Assembly (NCBI GenBank): GCA_016709385.1
Contig: JADJMW010000001.1
Location: forward strand, 310,001-374,000
From: Candidatus Rubrivivax defluviihabitans
Lineage (GTDB): Bacteria > Pseudomonadota > Gammaproteobacteria > Burkholderiales > Burkholderiaceae_C
DNA: 64,000 nucleotides
Reading direction: 5' to 3'
A program made the position numbers and the translations under genes. The notes beneath the pieces were generated by a model. It was not told where the DNA came from, searched no databases, and was given only the letters and a program-made list of their open reading frames with translations. Shown one piece after another: positions 43,979 to 55,105 of this stretch. Position 1 is the first letter of the stretch; each line of letters opens with the position of its first letter.

Positions 43979-44674
43979 GTGCTGAAGCTGCACAACGTCC
44001 ACGCCTTCTACGGCAAGAGTCATGTGCTGCACGGCGTGAATTTCGACGTGCGGCCGGGCGAGATCGTGGCCCTGCTGGGCCGCAACGGCTCGGGACGCTC
44101 GACCACCGTGAAGACCATCATGGGCCTGGTCGACGGCACCGGCTCGGTGCGCTGGAAGGACGACGAAATCCTGGGCCGCAAGGCCTTCGAGATCGCCCAC
44201 GCCGGTATCGGCTACGTGCCCGAGAACCGCGACATCTTTCCCACGCTCACCGTGCACCAGAACCTGATGCTGGGCCAGAAGCGCGGCGCCAAGGCCAGCC
44301 GCTGGTCCTTCGACGACATGTATACGCTGTTCCCGCGCCTGAAGGAACGCCAGCACACGGAAGCCGGCGTGCTGTCGGGTGGCGAGCAGCAGATGCTCAC
44401 GCTGTGCCGCACGCTGATGGGCGACCCCGAACTGATCATGATCGACGAGCCCACCGAAGGCCTGGCGCCCAAGATCGTGGAACTGGTGGCCGAGTACCTG
44501 CGTGAACTCAAGCGGCGCGGCATCTCGGTGCTGCTGGTGGAGCAGAAGCTCACCATCGCGCTGGAGGTGGCTGACCGCTGCCTGGTCATGGGCCACGGCC
44601 AGATCGTCTTCGAGGGCACGCCGGTGGACCTGCGTGCCAATGCCTATATCCGCAAGGAGTGGCTGGAGGTCTAG
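43979..44674 (+). CDS. ABC transporter ATP-binding protein LivF-type with Walker A Lys-to-Arg change
   Basis: Second ATPase of the importer, 231 residues. The signature is LSGGEQQMLTL and Walker B LIMIDEPTEGLAP. Walker A reads GRNGSGRST: residue 40, normally the invariant Lys, is Arg (codon CGC at 44096-44098). The gene begins with GTG 2 bp after livG. All other motifs are intact, so it is not a decayed gene. Confidence 0.93.
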   Translation: MLKLHNVHAFYGKSHVLHGVNFDVRPGEIVALLGRNGSGRSTTVKTIMGLVDGTGSVRWKDDEILGRKAFEIAHAGIGYVPENRDIFPTLTVHQNLMLGQKRGAKASRWSFDDMYTLFPRLKERQHTEAGVLSGGEQQMLTLCRTLMGDPELIMIDEPTEGLAPKIVELVAEYLRELKRRGISVLLVEQKLTIALEVADRCLVMGHGQIVFEGTPVDLRANAYIRKEWLEV

Positions 44675-44742
44675 CCCCAGCGGCCGGCCGCCGCTCGCGC
44701 AGGCTTGTCTCGACAGCGACAGGTGCCCCAGGCACCGAAGCC

Positions 44743-44748
44743 TAGAAT
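44743..44748 (+). promoter_or_regulatory. Putative -10 box (TAGAAT) for the fatty-acid operon
   Basis: TAGAAT lies 37 bp upstream of the 44786 ATG. A short perfect repeat, GGTGCC/GGCACC (44722-44727 with 44731-44736), sits where the -35 element would be, so a regulator could bind there. No clear -35 match exists. Confidence 0.4.
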
Positions 44749-44785
44749 CGCACGACCGTTCTATTTCCCCTTCCGAGGAGTCCCC

Positions 44786-46891
<2,106 letters not shown>

Positions 46892-46946
46892 GCCTGCACC
46901 TGATTCACCCGAGCTTTCACCCGCATCCGTTGAAGGGAAACGCACC

Positions 46947-48122
46947 ATGACAAGCGCCGTCATCGTCTCCACCGCACGCACGCCGCTGGCCAAGAGCTGG
47001 AAGGGCGCCTTCAACATGACGCACGGCGCCACGCTGGGCAGCTTTGCCGTCAAGGCCGCGGTCGAGCGCGCCGGCATCGACCCCGGCGCCGTGGAGGACG
47101 TGCTGATGGGCTGCGCCAACCCCGAGGGCGCCACCGGCATGAATATCGCGCGCCAGATTGCCTTGCGCGCCGGCCTGCCCATCACGGTGAGCGGTGCCAC
47201 CATCAACCGCTTCTGCTCCAGCGGCCTGCAGACCATCGCGCTGGCGGCGCAGCGCATCATCGCTGGCGAAGCCGATGTCTTCGTGGCCGGTGGCGTGGAG
47301 AGCATCTCCTGCGTGCAGCAGGAAATGAACCAGCACATGCTGCTGGACCCGGCGCTGCAGGGCATCAAGCCCGAGATCTACTGGAGCATGCTGCAGACGG
47401 CCGAGAACGTGGCCAAGCGCTACGGCATCGCCAAGGAGCGCATGGACCACTACGGCGCCGGCAGCCAGCAGAAGGCCTGCGCGGCGCAGGAGGCGGGGCT
47501 GTTCAAGGACGAGATCGTGCCGGTCACGGTGATGGCCGGCGTCGTGGACCCGGTGCTCGGCCTGCGCAGCAAGGAAGTGAGCCTGAGCGCCGACGAAGGC
47601 CTGCGCCCGGGCACCACCTACGACGGCATCAAGGGCATCCGCTCGGCCATGCCCGGCGGCGTGGTCACGGCCGGCAACGCCAGCCAGTTCAGCGACGGCG
47701 CCGGCGCCTGCGTGGTGGTCAGCGAGACCTATGCGCAGCAGAAGGGCTTGAAGCCGCTGGGCCGTTTCCTGGGCTTCGCGGTGGCCGGCTGCGAGCCCGA
47801 CGAGATGGGCATCGGCCCCGTCTTCGCCGTGCCCAAGGTGCTACAGCGGCTGGGCCTGAAGGTCGACGATATCGACCTGTGGGAACTCAACGAGGCCTTC
47901 GCGGTGCAGGTGCTGTATTGCGCCGACCGCCTGGGCATACCGATGGACCGGCTCAACGTCAACGGCGGCGCCATCGCCGTGGGCCACCCCTACGGCGTCA
48001 GCGGCCAGCGGCTCACCGGCCATGCACTCATCGAAGGCCGGCGCCGTGGTGCCAAACGCGTGTGCGTCACCATGTGCATCGGCGGCGGCATGGGGGCGGC
48101 CGGCGTCTTCGAGGTGCTCTGA
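46947..48122 (+). CDS. Acetyl-CoA C-acyltransferase (thiolase)
   Basis: Cleaves 3-ketoacyl-CoA in beta-oxidation. It has 391 residues. Catalytic residues are visible: nucleophile Cys90 in NRFCSSGLQ, the His in GGAIAVGHPYG and the second Cys in VTMCIGGGMGAAG. It is the second gene of the long operon and pairs with the FadB-type enzyme. Confidence 0.95.
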   Translation: MTSAVIVSTARTPLAKSWKGAFNMTHGATLGSFAVKAAVERAGIDPGAVEDVLMGCANPEGATGMNIARQIALRAGLPITVSGATINRFCSSGLQTIALAAQRIIAGEADVFVAGGVESISCVQQEMNQHMLLDPALQGIKPEIYWSMLQTAENVAKRYGIAKERMDHYGAGSQQKACAAQEAGLFKDEIVPVTVMAGVVDPVLGLRSKEVSLSADEGLRPGTTYDGIKGIRSAMPGGVVTAGNASQFSDGAGACVVVSETYAQQKGLKPLGRFLGFAVAGCEPDEMGIGPVFAVPKVLQRLGLKVDDIDLWELNEAFAVQVLYCADRLGIPMDRLNVNGGAIAVGHPYGVSGQRLTGHALIEGRRRGAKRVCVTMCIGGGMGAAGVFEVL

Positions 48123-48144
48123 CGCCGACGTCGCCGGTTTCCGC

Positions 48145-48564
48145 ATGCAGGCCGATCTCGAGTCGCTGCGTACCTTCTTCCGCAGCTCCCCCTTCATGGT
48201 CGACCTCGGCGTGGAACCCACCGCGGTGAGCGCGGGCCGCATCACCACGCACTTGCCGCTCGCCACGCGCCACATGCAGCACACGGGCCAGGCGCATGCC
48301 GGAGTCATGGCCACGCTGGCCGACCACAGCATGGGTGCAGCGGCGCAGACGCTGGCGCCTGCGGGCTTCTGGGCGCTGACGGCGGAACTCAAGACCAGCG
48401 CCTTGCGCCCCGGCCGCGGCGAGTGTCTGGTGTGCGAGGCCGTTGTGCTGAAGGCCGGCCGGCGCCTGAGCTTCACCGAAGCCGAGGTGTATGCCGAACA
48501 GGGCGGCGTGCGCACGCTGGTGATGAAGGCCTCCGCCACCATGGCCATCGTGGCCGCCGAGTGA
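48145..48564 (+). CDS. PaaI family thioesterase (hotdog fold)
   Basis: Hydrolyses acyl-CoA thioesters. It has 139 residues. The hotdog motif is HTGQAHAGVMATLADHSMG with the catalytic Asp in ADHS. The ATG at 48145 is 22 bp after the thiolase stop; longer upstream reading overlaps the thiolase gene and is rejected. It lies 7 bp before the acyl-CoA dehydrogenase. Confidence 0.9.
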   Translation: MQADLESLRTFFRSSPFMVDLGVEPTAVSAGRITTHLPLATRHMQHTGQAHAGVMATLADHSMGAAAQTLAPAGFWALTAELKTSALRPGRGECLVCEAVVLKAGRRLSFTEAEVYAEQGGVRTLVMKASATMAIVAAE

Positions 48565-48571
48565 GTTCGCC

Positions 48572-50453
48572 ATGCGCCAGACCCTCGACTTCCTGCTGCA
48601 CGACTGGCTGGGCGTATCTTCTCTGCTGGCGCGGCCACGCTTTGCCGACCACTCGGCGGAGACTTTCGCCTCGGTGCTCGACGCCTGCGAACGCATCGCG
48701 CGCGATAAGTTCGCGCCCTTCAACCGGCTTGCCGATAGCCAGGAACCCCACTTCGACGGCGAGCGTGTGCACCTGCCCGAAGCCACGCATGCGGCGCTGG
48801 CCGCCTACGTGGAATCGGGCATGCTGGCTGCGGCGCAGGACTACGACGTGGGCGGCATGCAACTGCCCTGCGTCATCGAGATGGCGGCCAATGCCTTCTT
48901 CAGCAAGGCCAGCGTGGCCATGGGCGGCTACGCCATGCTCACCAGCGGCAATGCCGGCCTGCTGATGGCGCACGGCACGCCGCTGCAGCGCGAGGTCTTC
49001 GCGAAGAACCAGTTCTCCGGCCGCTGGTTCGGCACCATGTGCCTGAGCGAGCCGCAGGCCGGCTCATCCCTCTCCGACGTGGCCACGCGCGCCGTCCCCG
49101 ACGAGACACCCGGCGGTGCCGCCGAAGGCGTTGCGCCGTGGGAGTCCGACCCGCTGGGCCCGCGCTACCGCTTGCGCGGCAACAAGATGTGGATCAGCGC
49201 CGGCGAACACGAGATCACCGAGAACATCGTGCACCTGGTGCTGGCCAAGATTCCGGGGCCCGACGGCAAGCCGGTGGCCGGCACGCGCGGCATCTCGCTG
49301 TTCATCGTGCCGAAGCGGCTGGTCGACGAGCGCGGCGAACTCACGGGCGAGCGCAACGACGTGGCGCTGGCCGGACTGAACCACAAGCTCGGCTACCGCG
49401 GCACGACCAATACGCTGCTGAATTTCGGCGAAGGCAAGTACCCGGTGCGCGGTGGCGCGGGCGGTGGCCTCGACGGCCGCGGCGCCGGCGCCATCGGCTA
49501 CCGCGTGGGGCCAACCCGGCGAAGGCCTGCGCTGCATGTTCCACATGATGAACGAGGCGCGCATCGGCGTCGGCCTCGGCGCCGTGATGCTGGGCTACGC
49601 CGGCTACGAGGTGAGCCGGGACTATGCCCGGCAGCGCAACCAGGGCCGGCCGATCACTGGTGCGGGCAAGGACGCCGCGCAGCCGCCGGTGCCCATCCTG
49701 CAGCATGCCGATGTACGGCGCATGTTGCTGGCACAGAAGAGTTATGTCGAAGGCGGCCTGGCACTCGAGTTGTATTGCGCGCGCCTGGTCGACGAACTGC
49801 ACACCGGCGAGCCGCAGGCCGCGCGCGAGGCCGGCGTGCTGCTGGAAGTGCTGACGCCGATCGCCAAGAGCTGGCCCAGCGAATGGGGCCTGGAGGCCAA
49901 TTCGCTGGCCATCCAGGTGCTGGGCGGCTATGGATACACGCGCGACTTCATGGTGGAACAGTACTGGCGCGACAACCGTCTGAACATGATCCACGAAGGC
50001 ACGCACGGCATCCAGGCGCTGGACTTGCTGGGCCGCAAGGTGGTGATGGACGGCGGCGCCGGCCTCAAACTGCTGGCCAGGCGCATCGGCGAAACCATCC
50101 AGCGCGCCGGCCAGTTGGAAGGCCTGGCCGTGCCGGCCAACGAACTGGCCGCGGCACTGCAGAGGCTGGGCACCGCGACCAAGGCCGCCTGGGCCACCGG
50201 CGTGCCGGAGGAAGCGCTGGCCAATGCGACGCCCTACCTGCAGGCCTTCGGCCACGTGGTGCTGGCCTGGCTGTGGCTGGACGTGGCGCTGGCCGTGTCG
50301 CGCCCCGGCCCCGCCGCGGGGGCTTTCGGCCAAGGCAAACTCGCGGCCATGCGCTACTTCTTCGCCTACGAACTGCCCAAGATCGACGCCTGGCTGGGCG
50401 TCGTATCGCGCCGCGAAGCCCTGGTGCGCGGACTGCCCGACGAAGCCTTTTGA
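48572..50453 (+). pseudogene. Acyl-CoA dehydrogenase with a single-base frameshift
   Basis: Oxidises acyl-CoA to 2-enoyl-CoA with FAD. The N-terminal part (48572 to about 49506, residues 1-312) and the C-terminal part (about 49508-50453) are both well conserved but in frames one base apart. Reading four Gs at 49507-49510 as three restores the expected sequence across the joint (RVGQPGEGLRCMFHMMNEAR), giving about 626 residues, the length of the family with a C-terminal extension domain. Motifs flanking the joint (MCLSEPQAGSSLSDV, QVLGGYGYTRDFMVEQYWRD) are intact. It may be a sequencing error in a G-run, or a recent inactivation; no other decay is visible. Confidence 0.88.
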
Positions 50454-50456
50454 GAA

Positions 50457-50642
50457 ATGAGCAACAAGGCGCTGGAACGGCTGGTCTGGATCCTCATCTA
50501 CAGCGGACTGCTGTTCGCCTGCCTGGGCGTGTTCCTGATGCGCAGCGACACCGTGCTCGGCTGGGTCTTCGTCATCGCCGGCCTGGTGGACGCCGCCACC
50601 GGCGCCGTGCTGATCTGGGTGCGCTCGCGCCGCAAGCGTTGA
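50457..50642 (+). CDS. Small two-helix membrane protein
   Basis: A 61-residue protein with two hydrophobic helices (about residues 9-28 and 35-55) and a basic C-terminus (RSRRKR). No family is recognised. It starts 3 bp after the acyl-CoA dehydrogenase stop and is in line with the operon, which supports it as a real gene. Function is unknown. Confidence 0.75.
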   Translation: MSNKALERLVWILIYSGLLFACLGVFLMRSDTVLGWVFVIAGLVDAATGAVLIWVRSRRKR

Positions 50643-50690
50643 CGCGCCTTTTCTTCCACCCTCCCGATTCCATACCCGAAGGAACCCGCC

Positions 50691-51479
50691 ATGGGCACCC
50701 CCGTGCAGCAACTCTTCGACTTGTCAGGTCAGGTCGCCCTGGTCACCGGCGGCTCGCGTGGCCTGGGCCTGCAGATGGCCGAGGCGCTGGGCGAGGCCGG
50801 CGCCAAGGTCATGCTCACCTCGCGCAAGGCGGCCGACCTGGAGGAGGCGGCCGCGCACCTGTCCGAGCGCGGCATCGACGCGCGCTGGATCGCTGCCGAC
50901 GCCAGTGATCCGGCACAGATCCAGAAGGTGGTCGACGAGACGATGCAGCGCCTGGGCCGCATCGACATCCTCGTCAACAACGCCGGCGCCACCTGGGGCG
51001 CGCCGGCCGAGGACTACCCGCTGGCGGCCTGGGACAAGGTGATGAACCTGAATATCCGCAGCCTGTTCCTGTTTGCGCAGGCCGTGGGCAAGGCGAGCAT
51101 GATCCCCAACAGGAAGGGCCGCATCATCAACGTGGCCTCGATCGCCGGCCTGGGCGGCAGCATGGACGTGCAGTTCATCGCCTACGGCACGAGCAAGGGT
51201 GCGGCGGTCAATTTCACGCGTACGCTGGCGGCCGAATGGGGCCGCCACGGCATCACCGTGAATGCGCTGGCACCGGGCTTCTTCCCGAGCAAGATGACGC
51301 AGGGCGTGCTGGCGCAGTTCGGTGCCGAGAAGTTGGCCTCCGCGGCGCCGCTGAAGCGCCTGGGCGACGATGACGACCTGAAGGGCGCCGCGCTGCTCTT
51401 CGCCAGCGCTGCCGGCAAGCACATCACCGGGCAGATCCTGGCGGTGGACGGCGGCGTCTCGTCGGTGCACGGCGGGTAG
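50691..51479 (+). CDS. SDR-family oxidoreductase
   Basis: Classical short-chain dehydrogenase, 262 residues, with TGGSRGLG at 19-26, NNAGA at 96-100 and the catalytic Ser150, Tyr165, Lys169. It resembles 3-ketoacyl reductases that act on CoA or ACP substrates, consistent with the fatty-acid operon. AAGGA precedes the ATG. The exact substrate is unknown. Confidence 0.92.
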   Translation: MGTPVQQLFDLSGQVALVTGGSRGLGLQMAEALGEAGAKVMLTSRKAADLEEAAAHLSERGIDARWIAADASDPAQIQKVVDETMQRLGRIDILVNNAGATWGAPAEDYPLAAWDKVMNLNIRSLFLFAQAVGKASMIPNRKGRIINVASIAGLGGSMDVQFIAYGTSKGAAVNFTRTLAAEWGRHGITVNALAPGFFPSKMTQGVLAQFGAEKLASAAPLKRLGDDDDLKGAALLFASAAGKHITGQILAVDGGVSSVHGG

Positions 51480-51484
51480 GACCG

Positions 51485-51991
51485 GTGACGGCCACGCCGC
51501 TGCCCTTTCCGCTGCGCATCCCCTTCGTCGAACAGCTCGGGTTCGAGCTCTGGGGCTTCGGCGGCGGTCAGGCCGAGGTGCGCATGGATATCGCGGAGAC
51601 CCACCTCAACAGCTGGGAGGTGGCGCATGGCGGCGTGCTGATGACGCTGCTGGACGTGGCCATGGCCCACGCCGCGCGCAGCAGCGGCGTTTCCGCAGCG
51701 GCCGCGCGTGGCCTGCTGCAGGATGCCGCCGCCCTCGGCCCGGGCGTCGTCACCGTAGAGATGAAGACCAGTTTCATGCGCCCGGCCGAGGGCCAGCTTC
51801 GTGCCGTCGGCCAACTGCTGCACCGCAGCGCCACGCTGGCCTTCTGCGAAGGCCGCGTCTTCGATGAAGCCGGTGCCCTGTGCGCGCACGCCACCGCCAC
51901 CTTCAAATACCTGCGAGCGCTGCCCACCGCGGGGCGTACCGCCAAGCCGCGGCAACAGGCAGCGCCATCCAGCGAAAGGGAAACCCCATGA
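51485..51991 (+). CDS. PaaI-type thioesterase (hotdog fold)
   Basis: Second hotdog thioesterase of the operon, 168 residues. The motif AHGGVLMTLLDVAMAHAAR contains the catalytic Asp. A loop near residues 70-85 (AAARGLLQDAAALGP) is longer than usual. It starts with GTG 5 bp after the SDR and overlaps the next gene by 4 bp (ATGA). Confidence 0.88.
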   Translation: MTATPLPFPLRIPFVEQLGFELWGFGGGQAEVRMDIAETHLNSWEVAHGGVLMTLLDVAMAHAARSSGVSAAAARGLLQDAAALGPGVVTVEMKTSFMRPAEGQLRAVGQLLHRSATLAFCEGRVFDEAGALCAHATATFKYLRALPTAGRTAKPRQQAAPSSERETP

Positions 51992-53001
51992 TCAACCGCC
52001 GCATCGTCTTGGCTTCGCGTCCGGCCGCCGAGGCCACGCTCGACAACTTCCGCCTTGAAACTGTCGATCTGCCCGCCCTTCAAGACGGTCAGGTGCTGGT
52101 ACGCAACCACTGGCTGAGCCTGGACCCCTACATGCGCATGCGCATGAACGAAGGGAAAAGCTACGCTGCGCCGCAGGCCCTGGGCGGGCCCATGGTGGGC
52201 GGCACGGCGGGCGAGGTGATCGAGTCGCGCCACGAGCGTTTCAAGCCCGGCGACAAGGTCGTGGGCGGGGGCGGCTGGCAGGAAGTTGCCGTGTTCGACG
52301 CCGGCCAGCCGGGCGTGCTGCGCAAGGTCGACGACTCGGTGATTCCACTCTCCGCCTACCTGGGCGCGGTCGGTATGCCCGGCGTCACGGCCTGGATGGG
52401 GCTGACGCAGATCATCGAGCCCAAAGCCGGCGAGACGGTGGTGGTGAGCGCCGCCAGCGGCGCCGTGGGCAGCGCCGTGGGCCAGTTGGCCAAGGCGCGC
52501 GGCTGCCGTGCCGTGGGCATCGCGGGCGGTGCCGACAAGTGCGCCTATGTGGTGGAAACGCTCGGCTTCGACGCCTGCATCGACTACAAGGCGCATCGCG
52601 ATTTCGACGCCCTGGCCGCGGCCCTGGACGAGGCCTCGCCGCAGGGCGTCGACGGCAATTTCGAGAATGTGGGTGGCATGATCCTGGACGTGGTGATGAC
52701 GCGCATGAATGCCTTCGGCCGCATCGCGCTGTGCGGCATGATCTCGGGCTACGACGGGGCGCCGATCCCGATGGCGCGCCCGGCGCTGCTGCTCACGCAG
52801 CGGCTCAAGCTGCAGGGTTTCATCGTCAGCGAGCACATGGCTTTGTGGCCCGAGGCCCTGAAGGAACTCGGCGGCCTGGTCGCCACTGGAAAACTCAAAT
52901 ACCGCGAAAGCATCGCTGTCGGCCTGGAGAGCGCACCGCAGGCTTTCCTGGGCCTGCTGAAGGGCCGCAATTTCGGCAAGCAGTTGGTGAAACTGGTTTG
53001 A
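51988..53001 (+). CDS. NADP-dependent MDR oxidoreductase (PTGR/CurA family)
   Basis: Medium-chain reductase of the 2-alkenal/15-oxoprostaglandin reductase group, which reduces alpha,beta-unsaturated carbonyls with NADPH. It has 337 residues. Motifs are SLDPYMRMRMNEGKSY, GGTAGEVIES and the cofactor loop SAASGAVGSAVGQLAK, then FENVGGMILDVV. The ATG overlaps the thioesterase stop and the stop overlaps the next TTG. Confidence 0.92.
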   Translation: MINRRIVLASRPAAEATLDNFRLETVDLPALQDGQVLVRNHWLSLDPYMRMRMNEGKSYAAPQALGGPMVGGTAGEVIESRHERFKPGDKVVGGGGWQEVAVFDAGQPGVLRKVDDSVIPLSAYLGAVGMPGVTAWMGLTQIIEPKAGETVVVSAASGAVGSAVGQLAKARGCRAVGIAGGADKCAYVVETLGFDACIDYKAHRDFDALAAALDEASPQGVDGNFENVGGMILDVVMTRMNAFGRIALCGMISGYDGAPIPMARPALLLTQRLKLQGFIVSEHMALWPEALKELGGLVATGKLKYRESIAVGLESAPQAFLGLLKGRNFGKQLVKLV

Positions 53002-53441
53002 ACTGGACCTGCACGCGCTTCCAAGAGCTCGGCGTCGACAACCTGTACGACGCGCTGGCGCTGCGCTGCCGCGTCTTCGTGCTGGAGCAAGGTCCGTATC
53101 TCGACCCGGACGGCATCGACCGCCAGGCCTGGCACCTGCTGGGCCGCGACGCAGCCGGCACGCTGCAGGCCTACCTGCGCATCGTCGACCCCGGCGTGAA
53201 ATATGCCGAACCCTCGATCGGCCGCGTCATCACCTCGCCCGAGGTGCGCGGCAACGGTCTGGGCCGCCGGCTTTTCGCCGAAGGCGTGGCGCGCTGCCGG
53301 GTGCTGTGGCCGGGTCGGGGCATCCGCATCAGCGCGCAGGCGCACCTGGAAGGCTTCTACGGCGGCTGGGGCTTCCGGCGCGTCGGTGAGGAATATCTGG
53401 AAGACAACATCCCGCATCTGGAAATGCTCAGGAGCCCGTGA
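52998..53441 (+). CDS. ElaA-type GNAT acetyltransferase
   Basis: A 147-residue GNAT-fold protein of the ElaA type: DALALRCRVFVLEQGPYLDPD at its start (first 20 residues conserved in ElaA), IGRVITSPEVRGNGLGRRLF with the acetyl-CoA loop, and AQAHLEGFYGGWGFRRVGEEY. The start is a TTG that overlaps the upstream stop (TTGA). Substrate unknown. Confidence 0.86.
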   Translation: MNWTCTRFQELGVDNLYDALALRCRVFVLEQGPYLDPDGIDRQAWHLLGRDAAGTLQAYLRIVDPGVKYAEPSIGRVITSPEVRGNGLGRRLFAEGVARCRVLWPGRGIRISAQAHLEGFYGGWGFRRVGEEYLEDNIPHLEMLRSP

Positions 53442-55105
53442 TGCACGCCACCCACGAAGTCACAAACCAGAGCACGCCGTATGTCGGCGTCAACCTGTTC
53501 CGCGCCAACCGGCCGCTGCGCGACGCGCTGCACCTGCACGCGCCCGAACTCGAGCTGGCGCGCCTGGACGAACTGGGTGCCGAGGCCGGCTCGGCGGCCC
53601 TGCAGGCCCACGCCCGACGCGCCAATGCCCACCTGCCGGTGCTGCACACGCACGACCGCCACGGCCGCCGCATCGACGAGGTCGAGTTCCACCCCAGCTA
53701 CCACGCGCTGCTGGCCAGCGCCCTGCGCCACGGCCTGCACGGCACACCCTGGTCGCGCGGGCCGGGCGGTCATGTCGAACGCGCCGCGGCCTTCATGCTC
53801 TTCACCGAGGCCGAACCATCGGTGCTGTGCCCGGTGTCGATGAGTTATGCCGCCGCACCCGCATTGCGCGCCAACCCGGCGCTGCACGCGGCCTGGGGCC
53901 CGAAGCTGGCGCATACCGCCTACGACGAACGCTTCATCCCGTTCGACCAGAAGTCGGCCGTGACCATCGGCATGGGCATGACGGAAAAGCAGGGCGGCTC
54001 CGACGTGCGCGCCAACACCACCCGTGCCACGCCGCATGGCAAGGACGGCTGGGGCCAGCGCTACGCCGTCACCGGCCACAAGTGGTTCTTCTCGGCACCC
54101 ATGTGCGACGCCTTCCTGGTACTGGCGCAAACGGCCAGCGGCCTGAGCTGCCTGTTCATGCCGCGTTTCCTGCCCGACAGCCGCCTGAATGCCATCGCCG
54201 TGCAGCGCCTGAAGCACAAGCTGGGCAACCACGCCAATGCCAGTTCCGAGGTCGAATTCGACCATGCCACGGCCTGGCTGGTGGGCGAGGAAGGGCGCGG
54301 CATCCCGCAGATCCTGGCCATGGGTGCGTTGACGAGGCTGGACTGCGCCCTGGGCACGGCCGGGCTGATGCGGCATGCGCTGTCGCTGGCGCTGCACCAC
54401 ACGGCGCAGCGCCACGCCTTCGGCCGTCCGCTCATCGCACAGCCGCTGATGCAGAACGTGCTGGCCGACCTGGCTCTGGAAAGCGAGGCCGCCACCGCGC
54501 TGGCGCTGCGCGTGGCGGTGGCGGTGGACCGCACCGACCATGCACCCGACGAACACGAAGCGGTGATGCGCCGCCTGCTCACGCCGGTGGCCAAATTCTG
54601 GATCTGCAAGCGCGGCAGCCACTTCGCGCAGGAGGCCATGGAATGCCTGGGCGGCAATGGCTACGTCGAAGCCGCGGGCGAGGGCGTGATGGCGCGCATC
54701 TACCGCGAGATGCCGGTGAATTCCATCTGGGAAGGCGCTGGCAACATCATGGCCATCGACCTGCTGCGCGCGCTGCGCGGTGCCGACGTGCTGCCGGCGC
54801 TGGAGCGCGAACTGGCGCCGGCGCGCGGTGCGCACGCCGCCTTCGACCGCGCCGCCGGACTGGTGCTGCACAGCGTCGAACAAGGCGTGCACGAGGCGCA
54901 GGCGCGCATCCTGGCACGCGACCTGGCGCTGGTGCTGCAGGCCGCGCTGCTGCAGCGTCAGGCACCGGCCTTCGCGTTCGACGCCTTCTGTGCGTCGCGC
55001 CTGGCGGCCACGCCCGACGTCTTCGGCCTGCTGCCCGCCGGCCTAGACCTGGAAGCGCTGGTCGAGCGCGCCTTGCCCGAACCCACCCCACAGGAGACCT
55101 CATGA
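53441..55105 (+). CDS. aidB: AidB-family acyl-CoA dehydrogenase
   Basis: FAD-containing acyl-CoA dehydrogenase homologue of AidB, which in E. coli is part of the adaptive response to alkylating agents and binds DNA. The 554-residue length and N-terminal domain (LFRANRPLRDALHL, FHPSYHALLASALRHG) match AidB. The FAD block is GMGMTEKQGGSDVRANTTRA, and the C-terminal part has MECLGGNGYVEAAGEGVMAR. The ATG at 53441 has AGGAG upstream; the GTG at 53438 is an alternative. It overlaps its neighbours by 1 and 4 bp, inside a fatty-acid operon. Confidence 0.91.
   Translation: MHATHEVTNQSTPYVGVNLFRANRPLRDALHLHAPELELARLDELGAEAGSAALQAHARRANAHLPVLHTHDRHGRRIDEVEFHPSYHALLASALRHGLHGTPWSRGPGGHVERAAAFMLFTEAEPSVLCPVSMSYAAAPALRANPALHAAWGPKLAHTAYDERFIPFDQKSAVTIGMGMTEKQGGSDVRANTTRATPHGKDGWGQRYAVTGHKWFFSAPMCDAFLVLAQTASGLSCLFMPRFLPDSRLNAIAVQRLKHKLGNHANASSEVEFDHATAWLVGEEGRGIPQILAMGALTRLDCALGTAGLMRHALSLALHHTAQRHAFGRPLIAQPLMQNVLADLALESEAATALALRVAVAVDRTDHAPDEHEAVMRRLLTPVAKFWICKRGSHFAQEAMECLGGNGYVEAAGEGVMARIYREMPVNSIWEGAGNIMAIDLLRALRGADVLPALERELAPARGAHAAFDRAAGLVLHSVEQGVHEAQARILARDLALVLQAALLQRQAPAFAFDAFCASRLAATPDVFGLLPAGLDLEALVERALPEPTPQETS

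Noticed and set aside
44675..44700. GC-rich inverted repeat after livF as terminator
   Set aside because: The repeat AGCGGC/GCCGCT lacks a T-run, and short GC palindromes are expected by chance in this composition.
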